Position numbers and translations under genes: made by a program. From Robiginitomaculum sp. (GTDB lineage: Bacteria > Pseudomonadota > Alphaproteobacteria > Caulobacterales > Maricaulaceae), in the NCBI GenBank assembly GCA_021776515.1, contig JAJFFS010000011.1, forward strand, positions 62,001-126,000: 64,000 nt of DNA, read 5' to 3'. The notes below the pieces were generated by a model that searched no databases, was not told where the DNA came from, and saw only the letters and a program-made list of their open reading frames with translations. Shown one piece after another: positions 26,613 to 35,183 of this stretch (the stretch's first letter is position 1; every line of letters begins with the position of its first letter).

Positions 26613-27290
26613 TTACATCCTTCGGGGGCGTGCCTTGCCCGTGCCGTAGCGCAATTTTGCCAGCACAGCCAATGGGTCAGGCCATTTGGCCTTCATGGCG
26701 CGCGCCTTGCCTTTGAAGCGCTCAAATTGCATTACGTTTTCGATGCGCCGCTCCAAAAAAGCATTGGTGCGCTCTTCATCACCTTCAAACCAGACCATCA
26801 GCGTGCTTCCCAGAACACCCGATAAAATAACCCGTTTGGTATAAAAGTTATAATCGGTGGAAGGGTCGCCCAGCGCCCGCCATATCTTGTCAGCGCTTTG
26901 CCATAACAGTCGTTTCCCGGTGACAAGGGTATCGGGCATGGAAAGCCGGGCGGCGGCACGGCTTGCGGCCTCTCTGTTGTCTTCGCCTATGGCCTTCAGA
27001 CGGGCTTGCACTGCAAAAACAACTCGCTCCCGAACACGCATGGCCTCCAGGTCTGCCGCATCCAACACGGATAACATCTCACGGTCTGCCTCACGCGACC
27101 AAAAACACAGAAGGTCAATCACCCCGCGTGGGCAAGCCAGTTCCACCGCACCCGGGTCGACCTCTGCCTCACAAGCGGCTTCACTCAATGCTGTTGCCGA
27201 CCAGCCTTCAAAAGCAGCATTGCAAAGCATGGCATCCAGCAGCTTTGCACGAATTTTATCCAGATGGGGCTGATCCTGTGTGTCGGTCAT
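26613..27290 (-). CDS. COQ9 family protein
   Basis: 225 residues. COQ9 is a TetR-like lipid-binding fold that in mitochondria supports the COQ7 hydroxylase of ubiquinone biosynthesis. Recognisable stretches: DAMLCNAAFEGWSATALSEA at the N terminus, ACPRGVIDLLCFWSREAD, and the diagnostic DYNFYTKRVILSGVLGSTLMVW. ATG 27290 follows AAGAGAA; the longer frame up to 27389 adds a basic segment that does not fit the family. Divergent from rpsU across 149 nt. ubiD and a ubiH-type monooxygenase elsewhere in the window belong to the same pathway. Confidence 0.9.
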   Translation of the reverse strand: MTDTQDQPHLDKIRAKLLDAMLCNAAFEGWSATALSEAACEAEVDPGAVELACPRGVIDLLCFWSREADREMLSVLDAADLEAMRVRERVVFAVQARLKAIGEDNREAASRAAARLSMPDTLVTGKRLLWQSADKIWRALGDPSTDYNFYTKRVILSGVLGSTLMVWFEGDEERTNAFLERRIENVMQFERFKGKARAMKAKWPDPLAVLAKLRYGTGKARPRRM

Positions 27291-27424
27291 AATATTCTCT
27301 TCACTTTTCGCATTTGATACGCTGGACAGGGCCAACGGGGTTTGGTATGTGCGGCGCCTCATGTGGTTAGGGAACCATGTGGGCGGCATGTTTTGCCATT
27401 TTTACACCGTTTAGACCATACCGA

Positions 27425-27442
27425 CCGGAGGACTGAGCCATC
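27425..27442 (+). promoter_or_regulatory. Ribosome-binding site and non-canonical ATC start of rpsU
   Basis: CGGAGGA followed seven bases later by ATC, with a stop codon TGA lying between them in the same frame. The spacing matches ATC and not the downstream GTG. Confidence 0.65.
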
Positions 27443-27658
27443 GTTCAGATATTTGTGCGCGACAACAATGTCGATCAGGCATTGAAAGCACTCAAGAAAA
27501 AAATGCAGCGCGAAGGCACATTCCGTGAAATGAAGCGCCGCAATTACTATGAAAAACCATCGGAAAAGCGTGTTCGGCAAAAAGCCGAGGGACAGCGCCG
27601 TGCTCGTAAACTGGCCCGCAAGCGCGCCATCCGCGAAGGTTTGATCGCCGGCAAATAA
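27440..27658 (+). CDS. rpsU: 30S ribosomal protein S21 with an apparent ATC start codon
   Basis: 72 residues if initiated at ATC 27440. The core is [20 protein letters not shown], then [21 protein letters not shown] and a basic C-terminal helix, as in other alphaproteobacterial S21. A Shine-Dalgarno GGAGGA (27427-27432) sits 7 nt before ATC, and an in-frame TGA at 27434-27436 excludes any upstream start. The first conventional start is GTG 27455, 22 nt from the Shine-Dalgarno and inside the conserved first strand, so it would remove VQIF. S21 joins the small subunit at the platform and assists initiation. A strong terminator follows. Confidence 0.88.
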   Translation: MVQIFVRDNNVDQALKALKKKMQREGTFREMKRRNYYEKPSEKRVRQKAEGQRRARKLARKRAIREGLIAGK

Positions 27659-27678
27659 AGCCGTTGCAAAACCTGAAA

Positions 27679-27711
27679 AAAACCGCCGGTCAGTTTTGAC
27701 GCGGCGGTTTT
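27679..27711 (+). terminator. Intrinsic terminator of rpsU (possibly bidirectional)
   Basis: Stem AAAACCGCCG / CGGCGGTTTT with a 13-base loop, ending in TTTTTG, 20 nt downstream of the rpsU stop. The A-tract on the left arm makes it symmetrical, so it may also stop transcripts of the convergent ABC permease gene. Confidence 0.85.
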
Positions 27712-27725
27712 TGTGTACCTGATGA

Positions 27726-29180
27726 TCAGGTTTTCGCAGGTTTTGCCTTGCGCCATTTCAACAGTTTTTTGAAATAGTCCACGCCTGCCTGGTGCATAGC
27801 CCCGGCATGAAAAACGCGCCCGGCAGCCCATAAAACAATAATAGTCGTCAGGATCATAATCAATGTTGTGCCGATAACCTCATAGAACGGAGGATCAGTA
27901 GGTAGGCGCGCCAGCATTATGTAAGGCGTAAACAAAGGTATCCACGATAATACGGCTAAAATTGGCGATTCCGGATCCTTCATCACAAAGGCCAGCGCCA
28001 ACATGGGGATCATCAGAATAAAAATAAGAGGGCTCATCAGGGTTTGCGCCTCTTGCAGGGTTTCGCAAAGTGAGCCCAACGCCAGAAACACGGCACCAAA
28101 CATTAAATACCCAAACACAAAATAGGCCAAAAATGGTAACAGCAAACCAGGGTCTGCTACGGTCGTTAGAACAACAGAAAGCCCTTGTCCTTCAGAGGGT
28201 ATAAATTGGCCGGCAATGGTTGCCGCAATCCCCCCGGCCACAGTCCAGCCAGCCAGCAAGGTAAAGCTCACCGCCGCAACCCCCAATAATTTACCATATA
28301 ATAAAGCGCGCACCGGCGCTGTACTAAGCAGGGAATCCAGCACTTTACCGGACTTCTCCTCAATGGTGCTGGTCAACAACATATTGGCAACGGAGAACAC
28401 GACGCTCCATAAGATGAAAGCCAGAAAAACAGCAACAAAAAATGGCGCCCTGTCGCTTGCTGTCACCTCGGCATTCTCCGCAGTTTTTTCGGGCGACAGT
28501 GAGGATAGTTTTGGCTCAATGTCATTTATTAACTGAACAAGCTCTTTGTTCACACCCGCACGGGCAAAGGCCTCGGTACGCATTTCATCGCGCACTGCGC
28601 GGTTGATGAGGCTTTTCAAACTTGTCTCGGTGATCGCTGCGCTCCAGTAATCAATAAAAACAGAACCGCTATCATCACTGCGAATAAAGGCTGCCGCATA
28701 AAGCGGTTTTGGCCCAGCAGGACTATCTACCTGCTGCTCACCAACCAAAAATGGCCGTAATGCTTCCTCGGTTCGGGCAGGGGCAGCAACCAGCACATGA
28801 TTTTCCTTAATGGCGTTTAGCGCGGTACGCGCCTGTTGTCCGGCCAACGCCTCAGCCTCACCAACACTGCCGTCGGCATCAAGCACAGCCAACGCCCTGG
28901 TCGCATTTTCTTCTTGTCCCGGCACACGCTCCATACCCTTTAAGACGGTGCGCACCATTTCTATGCGATTATCCTCAAGACGGCGCTCTATGGCCTGTTT
29001 ATAATGGCCCGTATCATCAATAACCGCAAAATAGCGAACCGGGCTGGCCCCTTCCAGTAAAAGCGGCAAGGCCATGGCCAACAGCAAAAAAATGGGAACA
29101 AAGGCCAGAGAAATCCAAAACCCCGGGGTTGCCACATAAGACAAATATTCACGCCTGGCGATAAGGTACGTGTGTCTCAT
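27726..29180 (-). CDS. ABC-2 type transporter permease (NatB-like)
   Basis: 484 residues. One N-terminal membrane helix (YVATPGFWISLAFVPIFLLLAM), a large extracytoplasmic domain of about 200 residues (VRYFAVIDDTGHYKQAIERRL onwards), then five or six helices beginning PFFVAVFLAFILWSVVFSVANMLL, with the EEKSGKVLDSLLSTAP segment typical of NatB/YhaP-type exporters. Partner of the ATPase immediately upstream (4-nt overlap). In other bacteria such pairs export sodium or unknown compounds; substrate here is not determinable. Confidence 0.88.
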   Translation of the reverse strand: MRHTYLIARREYLSYVATPGFWISLAFVPIFLLLAMALPLLLEGASPVRYFAVIDDTGHYKQAIERRLEDNRIEMVRTVLKGMERVPGQEENATRALAVLDADGSVGEAEALAGQQARTALNAIKENHVLVAAPARTEEALRPFLVGEQQVDSPAGPKPLYAAAFIRSDDSGSVFIDYWSAAITETSLKSLINRAVRDEMRTEAFARAGVNKELVQLINDIEPKLSSLSPEKTAENAEVTASDRAPFFVAVFLAFILWSVVFSVANMLLTSTIEEKSGKVLDSLLSTAPVRALLYGKLLGVAAVSFTLLAGWTVAGGIAATIAGQFIPSEGQGLSVVLTTVADPGLLLPFLAYFVFGYLMFGAVFLALGSLCETLQEAQTLMSPLIFILMIPMLALAFVMKDPESPILAVLSWIPLFTPYIMLARLPTDPPFYEVIGTTLIMILTTIIVLWAAGRVFHAGAMHQAGVDYFKKLLKWRKAKPAKT

Positions 29181-30121
29181 GACTGCTTTCCTTTTTGCGT
29201 ATCTTCATCCACCAAATGGACAAAAACATCGTGCAAATGCCGCTTTTGTGGCTCAAAGGCGGTGAGACTAACACTCTTTTCCACGCAGGCACGCAGTACA
29301 TCCTGTGCATCTGCACCGGCGGCAAGTTCCACCCGCCAGTTCTGACGACCATCCTTGATGACCCCGTCCGGCACAATACTTTGCACCAGGCCATTCAGCG
29401 CAGTGCATGGATCAGCGTCGCTGCCGGTTTGCATATTAACGGCCCGGGGCAAGGTTTGCAGAGCATCGGATACACTGCCATCAAAGATTTTGCGCCCGGC
29501 AGCAAGCAAGACAATACGGTCGCACAGGCGTTCTGCGTGTTCCATCACATGGGTGGAAAACAAAATAGTTGTGCCTCTGCCCGCTAACTCTTTTATCAAC
29601 GCTTCCAGGGCGCGCTGATTAACCGGGTCCAGACCGGAAAATGGCTCGTCCAGAATGACCAGTTCGGGCTTATGCACAATAGAGGCAATGATTTGTACTT
29701 TTTGCGCCATACCTTTGGACAAGGTTTTTATCTTTTTATTGGCGACATCACCCAGCCCAAATTGTTCCAGCAATGCTTTGCCGTCTTTTTTGGCCTGCCC
29801 GGCTGACATGCCCTTTAAGCGTCCAAAAAAAATGATCGCCGCCAGGGTATTCATTTTACGGTAAAGTCCGCGCTCCTCAGGTAAAAAGCCAACACGGTCC
29901 AGCGTGCTAAAATCAGGAGGTGTACCAAAAAGTTCTGCTGTGCCGCTATCTGGTGCCAGAATACCAAGGCCCATGCGCAAAGAGGTGGATTTCCCCGCGC
30001 CGTTTGGCCCTAAAAATCCGGTAATGCTGCCCGCATTAACCGCGAAGCTAAGATCACGCACAGCGGGCTTTCCAGAAAAAGCCTTCGAGACATTATTAAG
30101 CGCAAAAACAGGTGTACTCAT
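29177..30121 (-). CDS. ABC transporter ATP-binding protein (NatA-like)
   Basis: 314 residues. Walker A GPNGAGKST, Q-loop region VGFLPEERGLY, signature LSKGMAQKV, Walker B LVILDEPFSGLDP and switch His in LFSTHVMEHAE are all present. The EERGLY/KM NTLA segment and LSKGMAQ signature are characteristic of the NatA/YhaQ group. A C-terminal extension of about 80 residues follows the nucleotide-binding domain. Overlaps the permease gene by 4 nt, so the two form one exporter. Confidence 0.93.
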   Translation of the reverse strand: MSTPVFALNNVSKAFSGKPAVRDLSFAVNAGSITGFLGPNGAGKSTSLRMGLGILAPDSGTAELFGTPPDFSTLDRVGFLPEERGLYRKMNTLAAIIFFGRLKGMSAGQAKKDGKALLEQFGLGDVANKKIKTLSKGMAQKVQIIASIVHKPELVILDEPFSGLDPVNQRALEALIKELAGRGTTILFSTHVMEHAERLCDRIVLLAAGRKIFDGSVSDALQTLPRAVNMQTGSDADPCTALNGLVQSIVPDGVIKDGRQNWRVELAAGADAQDVLRACVEKSVSLTAFEPQKRHLHDVFVHLVDEDTQKGKQS

Positions 30122-30174
30122 GAGCGCACCATGGCGAACATTAAATGAAATGAAAAGAGATTAATGCGTTACGG

Positions 30175-30471
30175 CTAAATCATCGAGGCAAGCAAGCTTA
30201 CCACAAAGCCTAAAACTGCGGTTAAAGCGGCCACGCCCGTCATGGCGGCATACCAGGTGCTACTGCGTTTCAGCCCCAGCCCGACAAGTATGCTCAACCC
30301 GTAAACGACCACCAGAGAGGTAAACCAGTTCATGCCACCGGCAAACACCATGGACAAATAAAGCGTGGCAATGCCTAATAATGCGCTACTCCAAAATATA
30401 ATCCTCATGACCGAGGCATAAGTATCGTTATGGCCGCTAATGTCCTGGGATCCGTGTTCATAGGCGCTCAT
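30175..30471 (-). CDS. Small membrane protein with an aa3-oxidase subunit IV-like N terminus
   Basis: 98 residues. The start EHGSQDISGHNDTYASVMRII resembles the short bacterial aa3-type cytochrome c oxidase subunit IV family (HG..DIS....TY...MR then a helix). Unlike the usual one-helix 45-residue protein, two further hydrophobic helices follow (FTSLVVVYGLSILVGLGL, MTGVAALTAVLGFVVSLLASM). ATG 30471 follows AGGGAG by 9 nt. No oxidase genes are near. The family match rests on the N-terminal 30 residues. Confidence 0.5.
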   Translation of the reverse strand: MSAYEHGSQDISGHNDTYASVMRIIFWSSALLGIATLYLSMVFAGGMNWFTSLVVVYGLSILVGLGLKRSSTWYAAMTGVAALTAVLGFVVSLLASMI

Positions 30472-30555
30472 AGGCGTATTCTCCCTCAATATCTCTACTT
30501 CAGCGAGTAACAGGCGAGGCGTAAAAAGGCAAGCGCGGGATTGTGACAAATGTCC

Positions 30556-31527
30556 CTATTTGCCACCGGCACAAGAGATAAGCGCCCTAAGAGCACTAAC
30601 CAGTGCCAGAGGTTGGTCCAGCATCACATGATGACGGGCCTCGGGAATAGAAAAGCGCGGCGTTTGCCCTGGAAATTCCTTGCACATATAGTCCCAGATC
30701 TCAGCGTTCATCATTAAGGAGTTTTCCCCCCGGATAATTGCTACCGGGCAATTAAACTCTGAGATCGTCTCAACGGCAGCCCGCATGTCATATGTCATTT
30801 TAGCCCACAAGTTTGGATCAAACTTCCACGCCCATTCTATACTGCCATCATCCTGTTTCACTTCTCTAAGAGCATTGCGGGCAATATGATCCAGAAGAAA
30901 AAGGTTATCACATTCCTGATCCGGCAATAGGCGAAACCGAGACATAATCTCCTCTTGCGTGCGATACGTCCGGCCACCCCGACTAGGCGGCGCCGTTCTG
31001 CGCTGCTGATCTGCCGGACGAACCGGGCTGTCTATGGTGATGGCACGTTCATAGCGCGCCCCGTGACGCACCGCCGAGCCCATGGTTACAAAACCGCCAA
31101 AAGAATGCCCGGCCAGTATTGGTTTTCGGGCGTGCTCAAACGCACCGCCAGCCTCACCAGCGGCCAGAACCTCGTCTGCATAAAGCGGCATGTTATAGAC
31201 ATCCCGCCAGTCCGAATCGCCCATACCGGATAAATCCATGGCCACAACCCGCCGATGGCGTGCGAACCAGGGGCCGATAAAGTCCCACCAGCCTTTGTGC
31301 GCTACACCGCCATGGACCAGTATAAGGCCCGGCTTGCCGCGCTCTCCCCATGCTTTCCAGCAAATATTGGCACCGGAAACGTCAACGCCGCCGCTTTCAA
31401 AAGGTTCCTCAAGGCATGTATCAAACCAGGCTGGTGCCACGGGTTTCTTGCCTGCAAAGGGCGCGAGGGGCAGGATTTTACGCCGAGGCTTTTTTTCGGG
31501 TTTTTTATTATCTTCCGATTTGCTCAT
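30556..31527 (-). CDS. Alpha/beta hydrolase
   Basis: 323 residues. A basic, Lys-rich N-terminal 30 residues precedes an alpha/beta hydrolase: GLILVHGGVAHKGWWDFI (oxyanion HG), VVAMDLSGMGDSDWR, nucleophile elbow GHSFGGFV, later ARHHVMLDQP with the catalytic His. It is the ordinary esterase/lipase-like architecture with a cap. The substrate is unknown. Divergent from the NtrC-type regulator across 183 nt. Confidence 0.88.
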   Translation of the reverse strand: MSKSEDNKKPEKKPRRKILPLAPFAGKKPVAPAWFDTCLEEPFESGGVDVSGANICWKAWGERGKPGLILVHGGVAHKGWWDFIGPWFARHRRVVAMDLSGMGDSDWRDVYNMPLYADEVLAAGEAGGAFEHARKPILAGHSFGGFVTMGSAVRHGARYERAITIDSPVRPADQQRRTAPPSRGGRTYRTQEEIMSRFRLLPDQECDNLFLLDHIARNALREVKQDDGSIEWAWKFDPNLWAKMTYDMRAAVETISEFNCPVAIIRGENSLMMNAEIWDYMCKEFPGQTPRFSIPEARHHVMLDQPLALVSALRALISCAGGK

Positions 31528-31710
31528 GGATGAGCGGTAACTCTGTCAGCGCCAAGCGTCAATCGCTGTGCTGCGCACACGAAACATTTACTGTGCCGAT
31601 TTGGTGCATTTAAACCTCGCCTTTACCTGATTATGTCATTGTCCCCTCAACGACGCCTCCTGACCATCTGGATCGGGATAAAAAAAGGCGCGAAAAAGGG
31701 TGAATTGAAC

Positions 31711-33183
31711 ATGGCTAAAACAGTCCTTATTGTTGATGATGATCCAACCCAGCGCCGCTTGATGCAGGCGGTAGTGGAAAAAAGCGGGATGATCGCGGCC
31801 CATGCGCAAAGTGGTGAAGAGGCCATAGAGGCCATCACCGCCAGTGGGCGCATTGATGTGGTGCTTCTTGATCTGGTCATGCCCGGCATGGGCGGCATGA
31901 AGGCGCTTGGCGAAATGCGTGCCCGGTCACCACAATTGCCGGTCATAGTGCTCACCGCCTCGGGCAGTATTGATACGGTGGTCAAGGCTATGCAAGCCGG
32001 TGCCATAGACTTTCTGGTCAAGCCAGCCAGCCCCGAGCGCATTACGGTTTGCATCAAAAATGCCTTGAAAGTTCAGGATTTACAAGGCGAAGTGGTCCGC
32101 CTGCAAAAAACCAAAAGCGGGGCGCTTAGCTTTGGCGATATGATCGCTGATGCCCCCGCCATGCGCCAGGTTGTACGCCTTGGCCAGCGGGCAGCAAAAT
32201 CCAATATTCCGGTTCTTATTTTAGGGCAAAGTGGTGTTGGCAAAGAACTGATTGCCCGGGCAATCCACGGCGCATCGGGGCGTACCGGCAAGCCCATGAT
32301 CACGGTTAATTGCGGGGCCTTGCCGCAAAATCTGGTTGAATCCATTCTGTTTGGGCATGAAAAAGGCTCGTTCACCGGCGCAACAGACAAGCATTTGGGC
32401 AAATTTCGTGAAGCCGATGGCGGCACGCTGTTCCTTGATGAAGTGGGCGAATTGCCTGCCGATATGCAAGTGAAATTATTGCGCGCCCTGCAAGAGGGCG
32501 AAATTGACCCGGTAGGTGCAAAAAAAGCTGTCAAAGTGGATGTGCGCGTTATCTCGGCCACCAATCGCGATCTGGCCGCTGAGGTCAGCGCCGGTAATTT
32601 CCGTGAAGATCTTTTCTATCGCCTGAATGTTTTTCCCGTCGAATTGCCGCCGTTGAGCGATCGCATGGAAGATTTACCGGCACTGGTCAGCCATTTCATT
32701 TCACGCTTTAACGCCCAGGAAGGCACCCAAATCATGGGCGCATCGGCGCAAACCATGGCCCTGTTGAAGGCCTTTGACTGGCCGGGCAATGTGCGCCAGC
32801 TGGAAAACACCATCTTTCGCGCCGTGGTCCTTTGCGAGGGCAATGAGTTAACCCCTGAGGATTTCCCGCATATTTCCGGTATCAGCCACGATATTATCGA
32901 ACAGGCCGAAGAAGCACCATTGATTATCGCCGCACCTGACAATGAAAACACCACTGCACACAGCAATGAAGCAGAAGGGCCGATCCGTATTGTTACTGGC
33001 GAGGGCCATGTGCGGGCATTAGAAGAGATCGAACGCGACCTTATTGAGTTCGCCATTGGTACCTATGCAGGGCATATGTCTGAAATTGCAAGGCGATTGG
33101 GCATTGGCCGCTCAACGCTTTACCGCAAAGTGCGCGAACATGATCTGGAGGTACGCGGCGAAAAACTGGCCGGCACAGCCTAA
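31711..33183 (+). CDS. Sigma-54-dependent response regulator (NtrC family)
   Basis: 490 residues in three parts. Receiver (about 1-120): IVDDDPTQRR acidic pair, phospho-acceptor Asp about residue 54 in VVLLDLVMPGMGG, TAS and FLVKP Lys. AAA+ domain (about 145-380): Walker A LGQSGVGKE, sigma-54 loop GSFTGA (one substitution from GAFTGA), Walker B GGTLFLDEVGELP, arginine-finger region FREDLFYRLNVFP. C terminus: Fis-type helix-turn-helix GHMSEIARRLGIGRSTLYRKVREH. ATG 31711 follows AGGG. No adjacent sensor kinase is visible, so it is an orphan regulator; its target genes cannot be inferred. Confidence 0.93.
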   Translation: MAKTVLIVDDDPTQRRLMQAVVEKSGMIAAHAQSGEEAIEAITASGRIDVVLLDLVMPGMGGMKALGEMRARSPQLPVIVLTASGSIDTVVKAMQAGAIDFLVKPASPERITVCIKNALKVQDLQGEVVRLQKTKSGALSFGDMIADAPAMRQVVRLGQRAAKSNIPVLILGQSGVGKELIARAIHGASGRTGKPMITVNCGALPQNLVESILFGHEKGSFTGATDKHLGKFREADGGTLFLDEVGELPADMQVKLLRALQEGEIDPVGAKKAVKVDVRVISATNRDLAAEVSAGNFREDLFYRLNVFPVELPPLSDRMEDLPALVSHFISRFNAQEGTQIMGASAQTMALLKAFDWPGNVRQLENTIFRAVVLCEGNELTPEDFPHISGISHDIIEQAEEAPLIIAAPDNENTTAHSNEAEGPIRIVTGEGHVRALEEIERDLIEFAIGTYAGHMSEIARRLGIGRSTLYRKVREHDLEVRGEKLAGTA

Positions 33184-33210
33184 GGTTATTCTTTGATAAC
33201 ACTATCAGCC

Positions 33211-33264
33211 TGTCATTACCCGGCTTGTCCGGGTGATCCATCCTTCGACAAGCTCAGGATGAGG
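33211..33264. repeat. Composite dispersed repeat (families A and B) at a convergent junction
   Basis: 33211-33240 is a palindromic unit starting TGTCATTACCCGG and ending CCGGGTGATCCA. It is joined directly to 33241-33264, a single copy of the family A unit (TCCTTCGACAAGCTCAGG and GATGAGG). It lies between the NtrC-type gene and the convergent hypothetical gene. Confidence 0.75.
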
Positions 33265-33300
33265 TGTGGATTGTTTTCAAACAGGATCGGCTGACATGGC

Positions 33301-33756
33301 CTAGTTTTCAGACTTCCCACCAGAAATTATACTTAACTTTGGTGGCACGTGTTTTTTTGCGCGATCACGATGGTAAACCTCGCTATTTGAGCGTGGGCTA
33401 GCCTCTGGCTCTGCCGGTATATCATCATCAGCAGGATCTGGTGGTTTTCTGGAATATGGTTTTTTGGTCTTGAAACTGCTGCGTTTTAAAGGCTTGCGCA
33501 CCTTGCCGCGCGCCTTTTTCTCGACCTCACGCAGCTTTGCTGCCTGACGCCAGGAAAGCGCCTCATCCATGTCACCTTTTTCCAGGTCAGCAAAGGCAGA
33601 GCCAAATTCTTCCAGCCGTTCTTCCAGCGAGCCGATGAACTCATCCTCCCACTCGCTAAGCGCTGCATCCCCCTCAAGGGTTTCCTTTTTGCGCAAAGCA
33701 CGCCGGACGCGAGCCAGCGCCTTTTTGGTTTTTTTATCGTCGGTCTTTTTTCCCAT
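33301..33756 (-). CDS. Conserved hypothetical protein, charged
   Basis: 151 residues, no signal peptide or membrane helix. N-terminal KKALARVRRALRKK and an acidic WEDEFIGSLEERLEEFGSAFADLEKG block look like a helical pair, followed by LSWRQAAKLREVEKKARGK, and a disordered Lys/Pro/Asp-rich C terminus. I recognise the WEDEF..SLEERLE...LS.RQ..KL pattern as recurring in alphaproteobacteria but know no function. Starts 14 nt after gapR on the same strand, so probably in one transcript with it. Confidence 0.6.
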   Translation of the reverse strand: MGKKTDDKKTKKALARVRRALRKKETLEGDAALSEWEDEFIGSLEERLEEFGSAFADLEKGDMDEALSWRQAAKLREVEKKARGKVRKPLKRSSFKTKKPYSRKPPDPADDDIPAEPEASPRSNSEVYHRDRAKKHVPPKLSIISGGKSEN

Positions 33757-33770
33757 ACGGGCAAAAACTA

Positions 33771-34019
33771 TCAGACTTCGCCAATGGCATCCAGATACAG
33801 ATCCAGAATGGCTTCCTGTTCGGCGCGATCATGAATGTCCATTTTACGAATACGGATCACCTGACGCAAAATTTTGACATCAAGGCCAAATGCCTTGGCT
33901 TCGTCATAGACCTCTTTAATATCGGCCATCAGCGCCTTTTTTTCTTCTTCAAGGCGCTCAATGCGCTGAATTGCACTTTTCAGTTTTTCGCGGGCCGTTT
34001 GACCCATATCGTCTGACAC
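33771..34019 (-). CDS. gapR: GapR nucleoid-associated protein (DUF2312)
   Basis: 82 residues. The sequence LKSAIQRIERLEEEKKALMADIKEVYDEAKAFGLDVKILRQVIRIRKMD is the family coiled coil and DNA-contact region, ending with EQEAILDLYLDAIGEV. GapR in Caulobacter binds overtwisted DNA as a clamp and helps replication and segregation; the family is essentially alphaproteobacterial, a useful lineage marker. Length is normal. A Shine-Dalgarno is not obvious upstream of ATG 34019. Confidence 0.95.
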   Translation of the reverse strand: MSDDMGQTAREKLKSAIQRIERLEEEKKALMADIKEVYDEAKAFGLDVKILRQVIRIRKMDIHDRAEQEAILDLYLDAIGEV

Positions 34020-34160
34020 TGACTTTCTCCAAAAAAGCTATAACGGTGGGCGCGAAGCTATAGGCACAGGCCCGACCCGGTGCAAGCCTTCTTGGCAATG
34101 GTGCGATGATATTTGGTGTGATAGTGGTGTGATCGTGTGCACCATAACAGGAGAAAACCC

Positions 34161-35153
34161 ATGAGCCCAACTATGCTAGCCCTTGCCAGCCTTGCCGTTC
34201 TTGTCACCGGTACGCCAAAAATACCCGTGGAGGGAAGATCCATGCGCCCGGCACACACCTATTCCATTGTTGCCCGCGATGCGCAGACCGGCGAACTTGG
34301 TGCCGCCGTACAGTCACATTGGTTTTCTGTAGGCGCTGATGTCATCTGGGCCGAGCCGGGCATAGGCGCAGTGGCTACGCAATCCTTTATTGAGCCTAGC
34401 TATGGCCCTTTGGGGCTAGAGCTTATGCGCAATGGTAAAACGGCATCAGAGGCGCTAACGGGCCTTTTGGCCATGGACGAACATAAAGACGTGCGTCAGG
34501 TCGGCATGGTTGACGCCAAGGGCCGTGTGGCCAATCACACCGGCAGTAATGCCATTATCGCCCATTGCGACGCCCTGGGCGACGGGTATGCGGTGCAAGC
34601 CAATTTGATGGAACGCGATACGGTTTGCGCCGCTATGGCAGAGGCTTTCGAAAACACCAAGGGCGATCTGGCCGCACGCATGATGGCGGCGCTGGACGCG
34701 GCGCAGGGCGAAGGCGGCGATATGCGCGGAAAACAATCAGCCGCCATGCTGGTGGTCAAGGGTGACGCTTCCCTGCCCCCATGGTCAGGCCGGGTCATTG
34801 ATCTGCGCGTTGAAGATAGTGCTGAGCCACTTGTTGAACTGCGCCGTCTTATTGGTGTGGCGCGAACCTATGCACTGATGAGTGAAGGTGATGAACACAT
34901 GACCAATGGTGATGTGGAGGCAGCACTGGAATCCTATACCGCTGCCGAGAAGAGATCACCGAACAATCATGAGGCGCTTTACTGGCACGCGGTAACACTG
35001 GCCAGCATTGGCCGGGTGGATGAAGCCCTGCCGTTATTCCAGCGCGCTTTTGCTGTATGGCCCAAATGGCGCGAGCTGACCAAACGCCTTCCCGCCTCCG
35101 GCTTGCTGCCCGATGATACGGTCATGATGGAGCGGATTATTAATTTGCCTTGA
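34161..35153 (+). CDS. DUF1028 protein with a TPR-like C terminus
   Basis: 330 residues. After a hydrophobic start (MLALASLAVLVTG) that may be a signal peptide, the DUF1028 domain runs HTYSIVARDAQTGELGAAVQSHWFSVG...PGIGAVATQSFIEPSYG, with NHTGSNAIIAHCDALGDGYAVQANL. This is an Ntn-hydrolase-like fold of uncertain activity. The last 110 residues contain LMSEGDEHMTNGDVEAALESYTAAEKRSPNNHEALYWHAV, a TPR-like repeat. ACAGGAG precedes ATG 34161. Followed by a structured repeat. Function is unknown. Confidence 0.85.
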   Translation: MSPTMLALASLAVLVTGTPKIPVEGRSMRPAHTYSIVARDAQTGELGAAVQSHWFSVGADVIWAEPGIGAVATQSFIEPSYGPLGLELMRNGKTASEALTGLLAMDEHKDVRQVGMVDAKGRVANHTGSNAIIAHCDALGDGYAVQANLMERDTVCAAMAEAFENTKGDLAARMMAALDAAQGEGGDMRGKQSAAMLVVKGDASLPPWSGRVIDLRVEDSAEPLVELRRLIGVARTYALMSEGDEHMTNGDVEAALESYTAAEKRSPNNHEALYWHAVTLASIGRVDEALPLFQRAFAVWPKWRELTKRLPASGLLPDDTVMMERIINLP

Positions 35154-35183
35154 TCAACGGACAGAATGCTTTTTCCTGTATGG

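Noticed and set aside
31633-31710. Longer start for the NtrC-like regulator
   Set aside because: The receiver domain starts at MAKTVLIVDD and AGGG precedes ATG 31711; the upstream codons have no homology.
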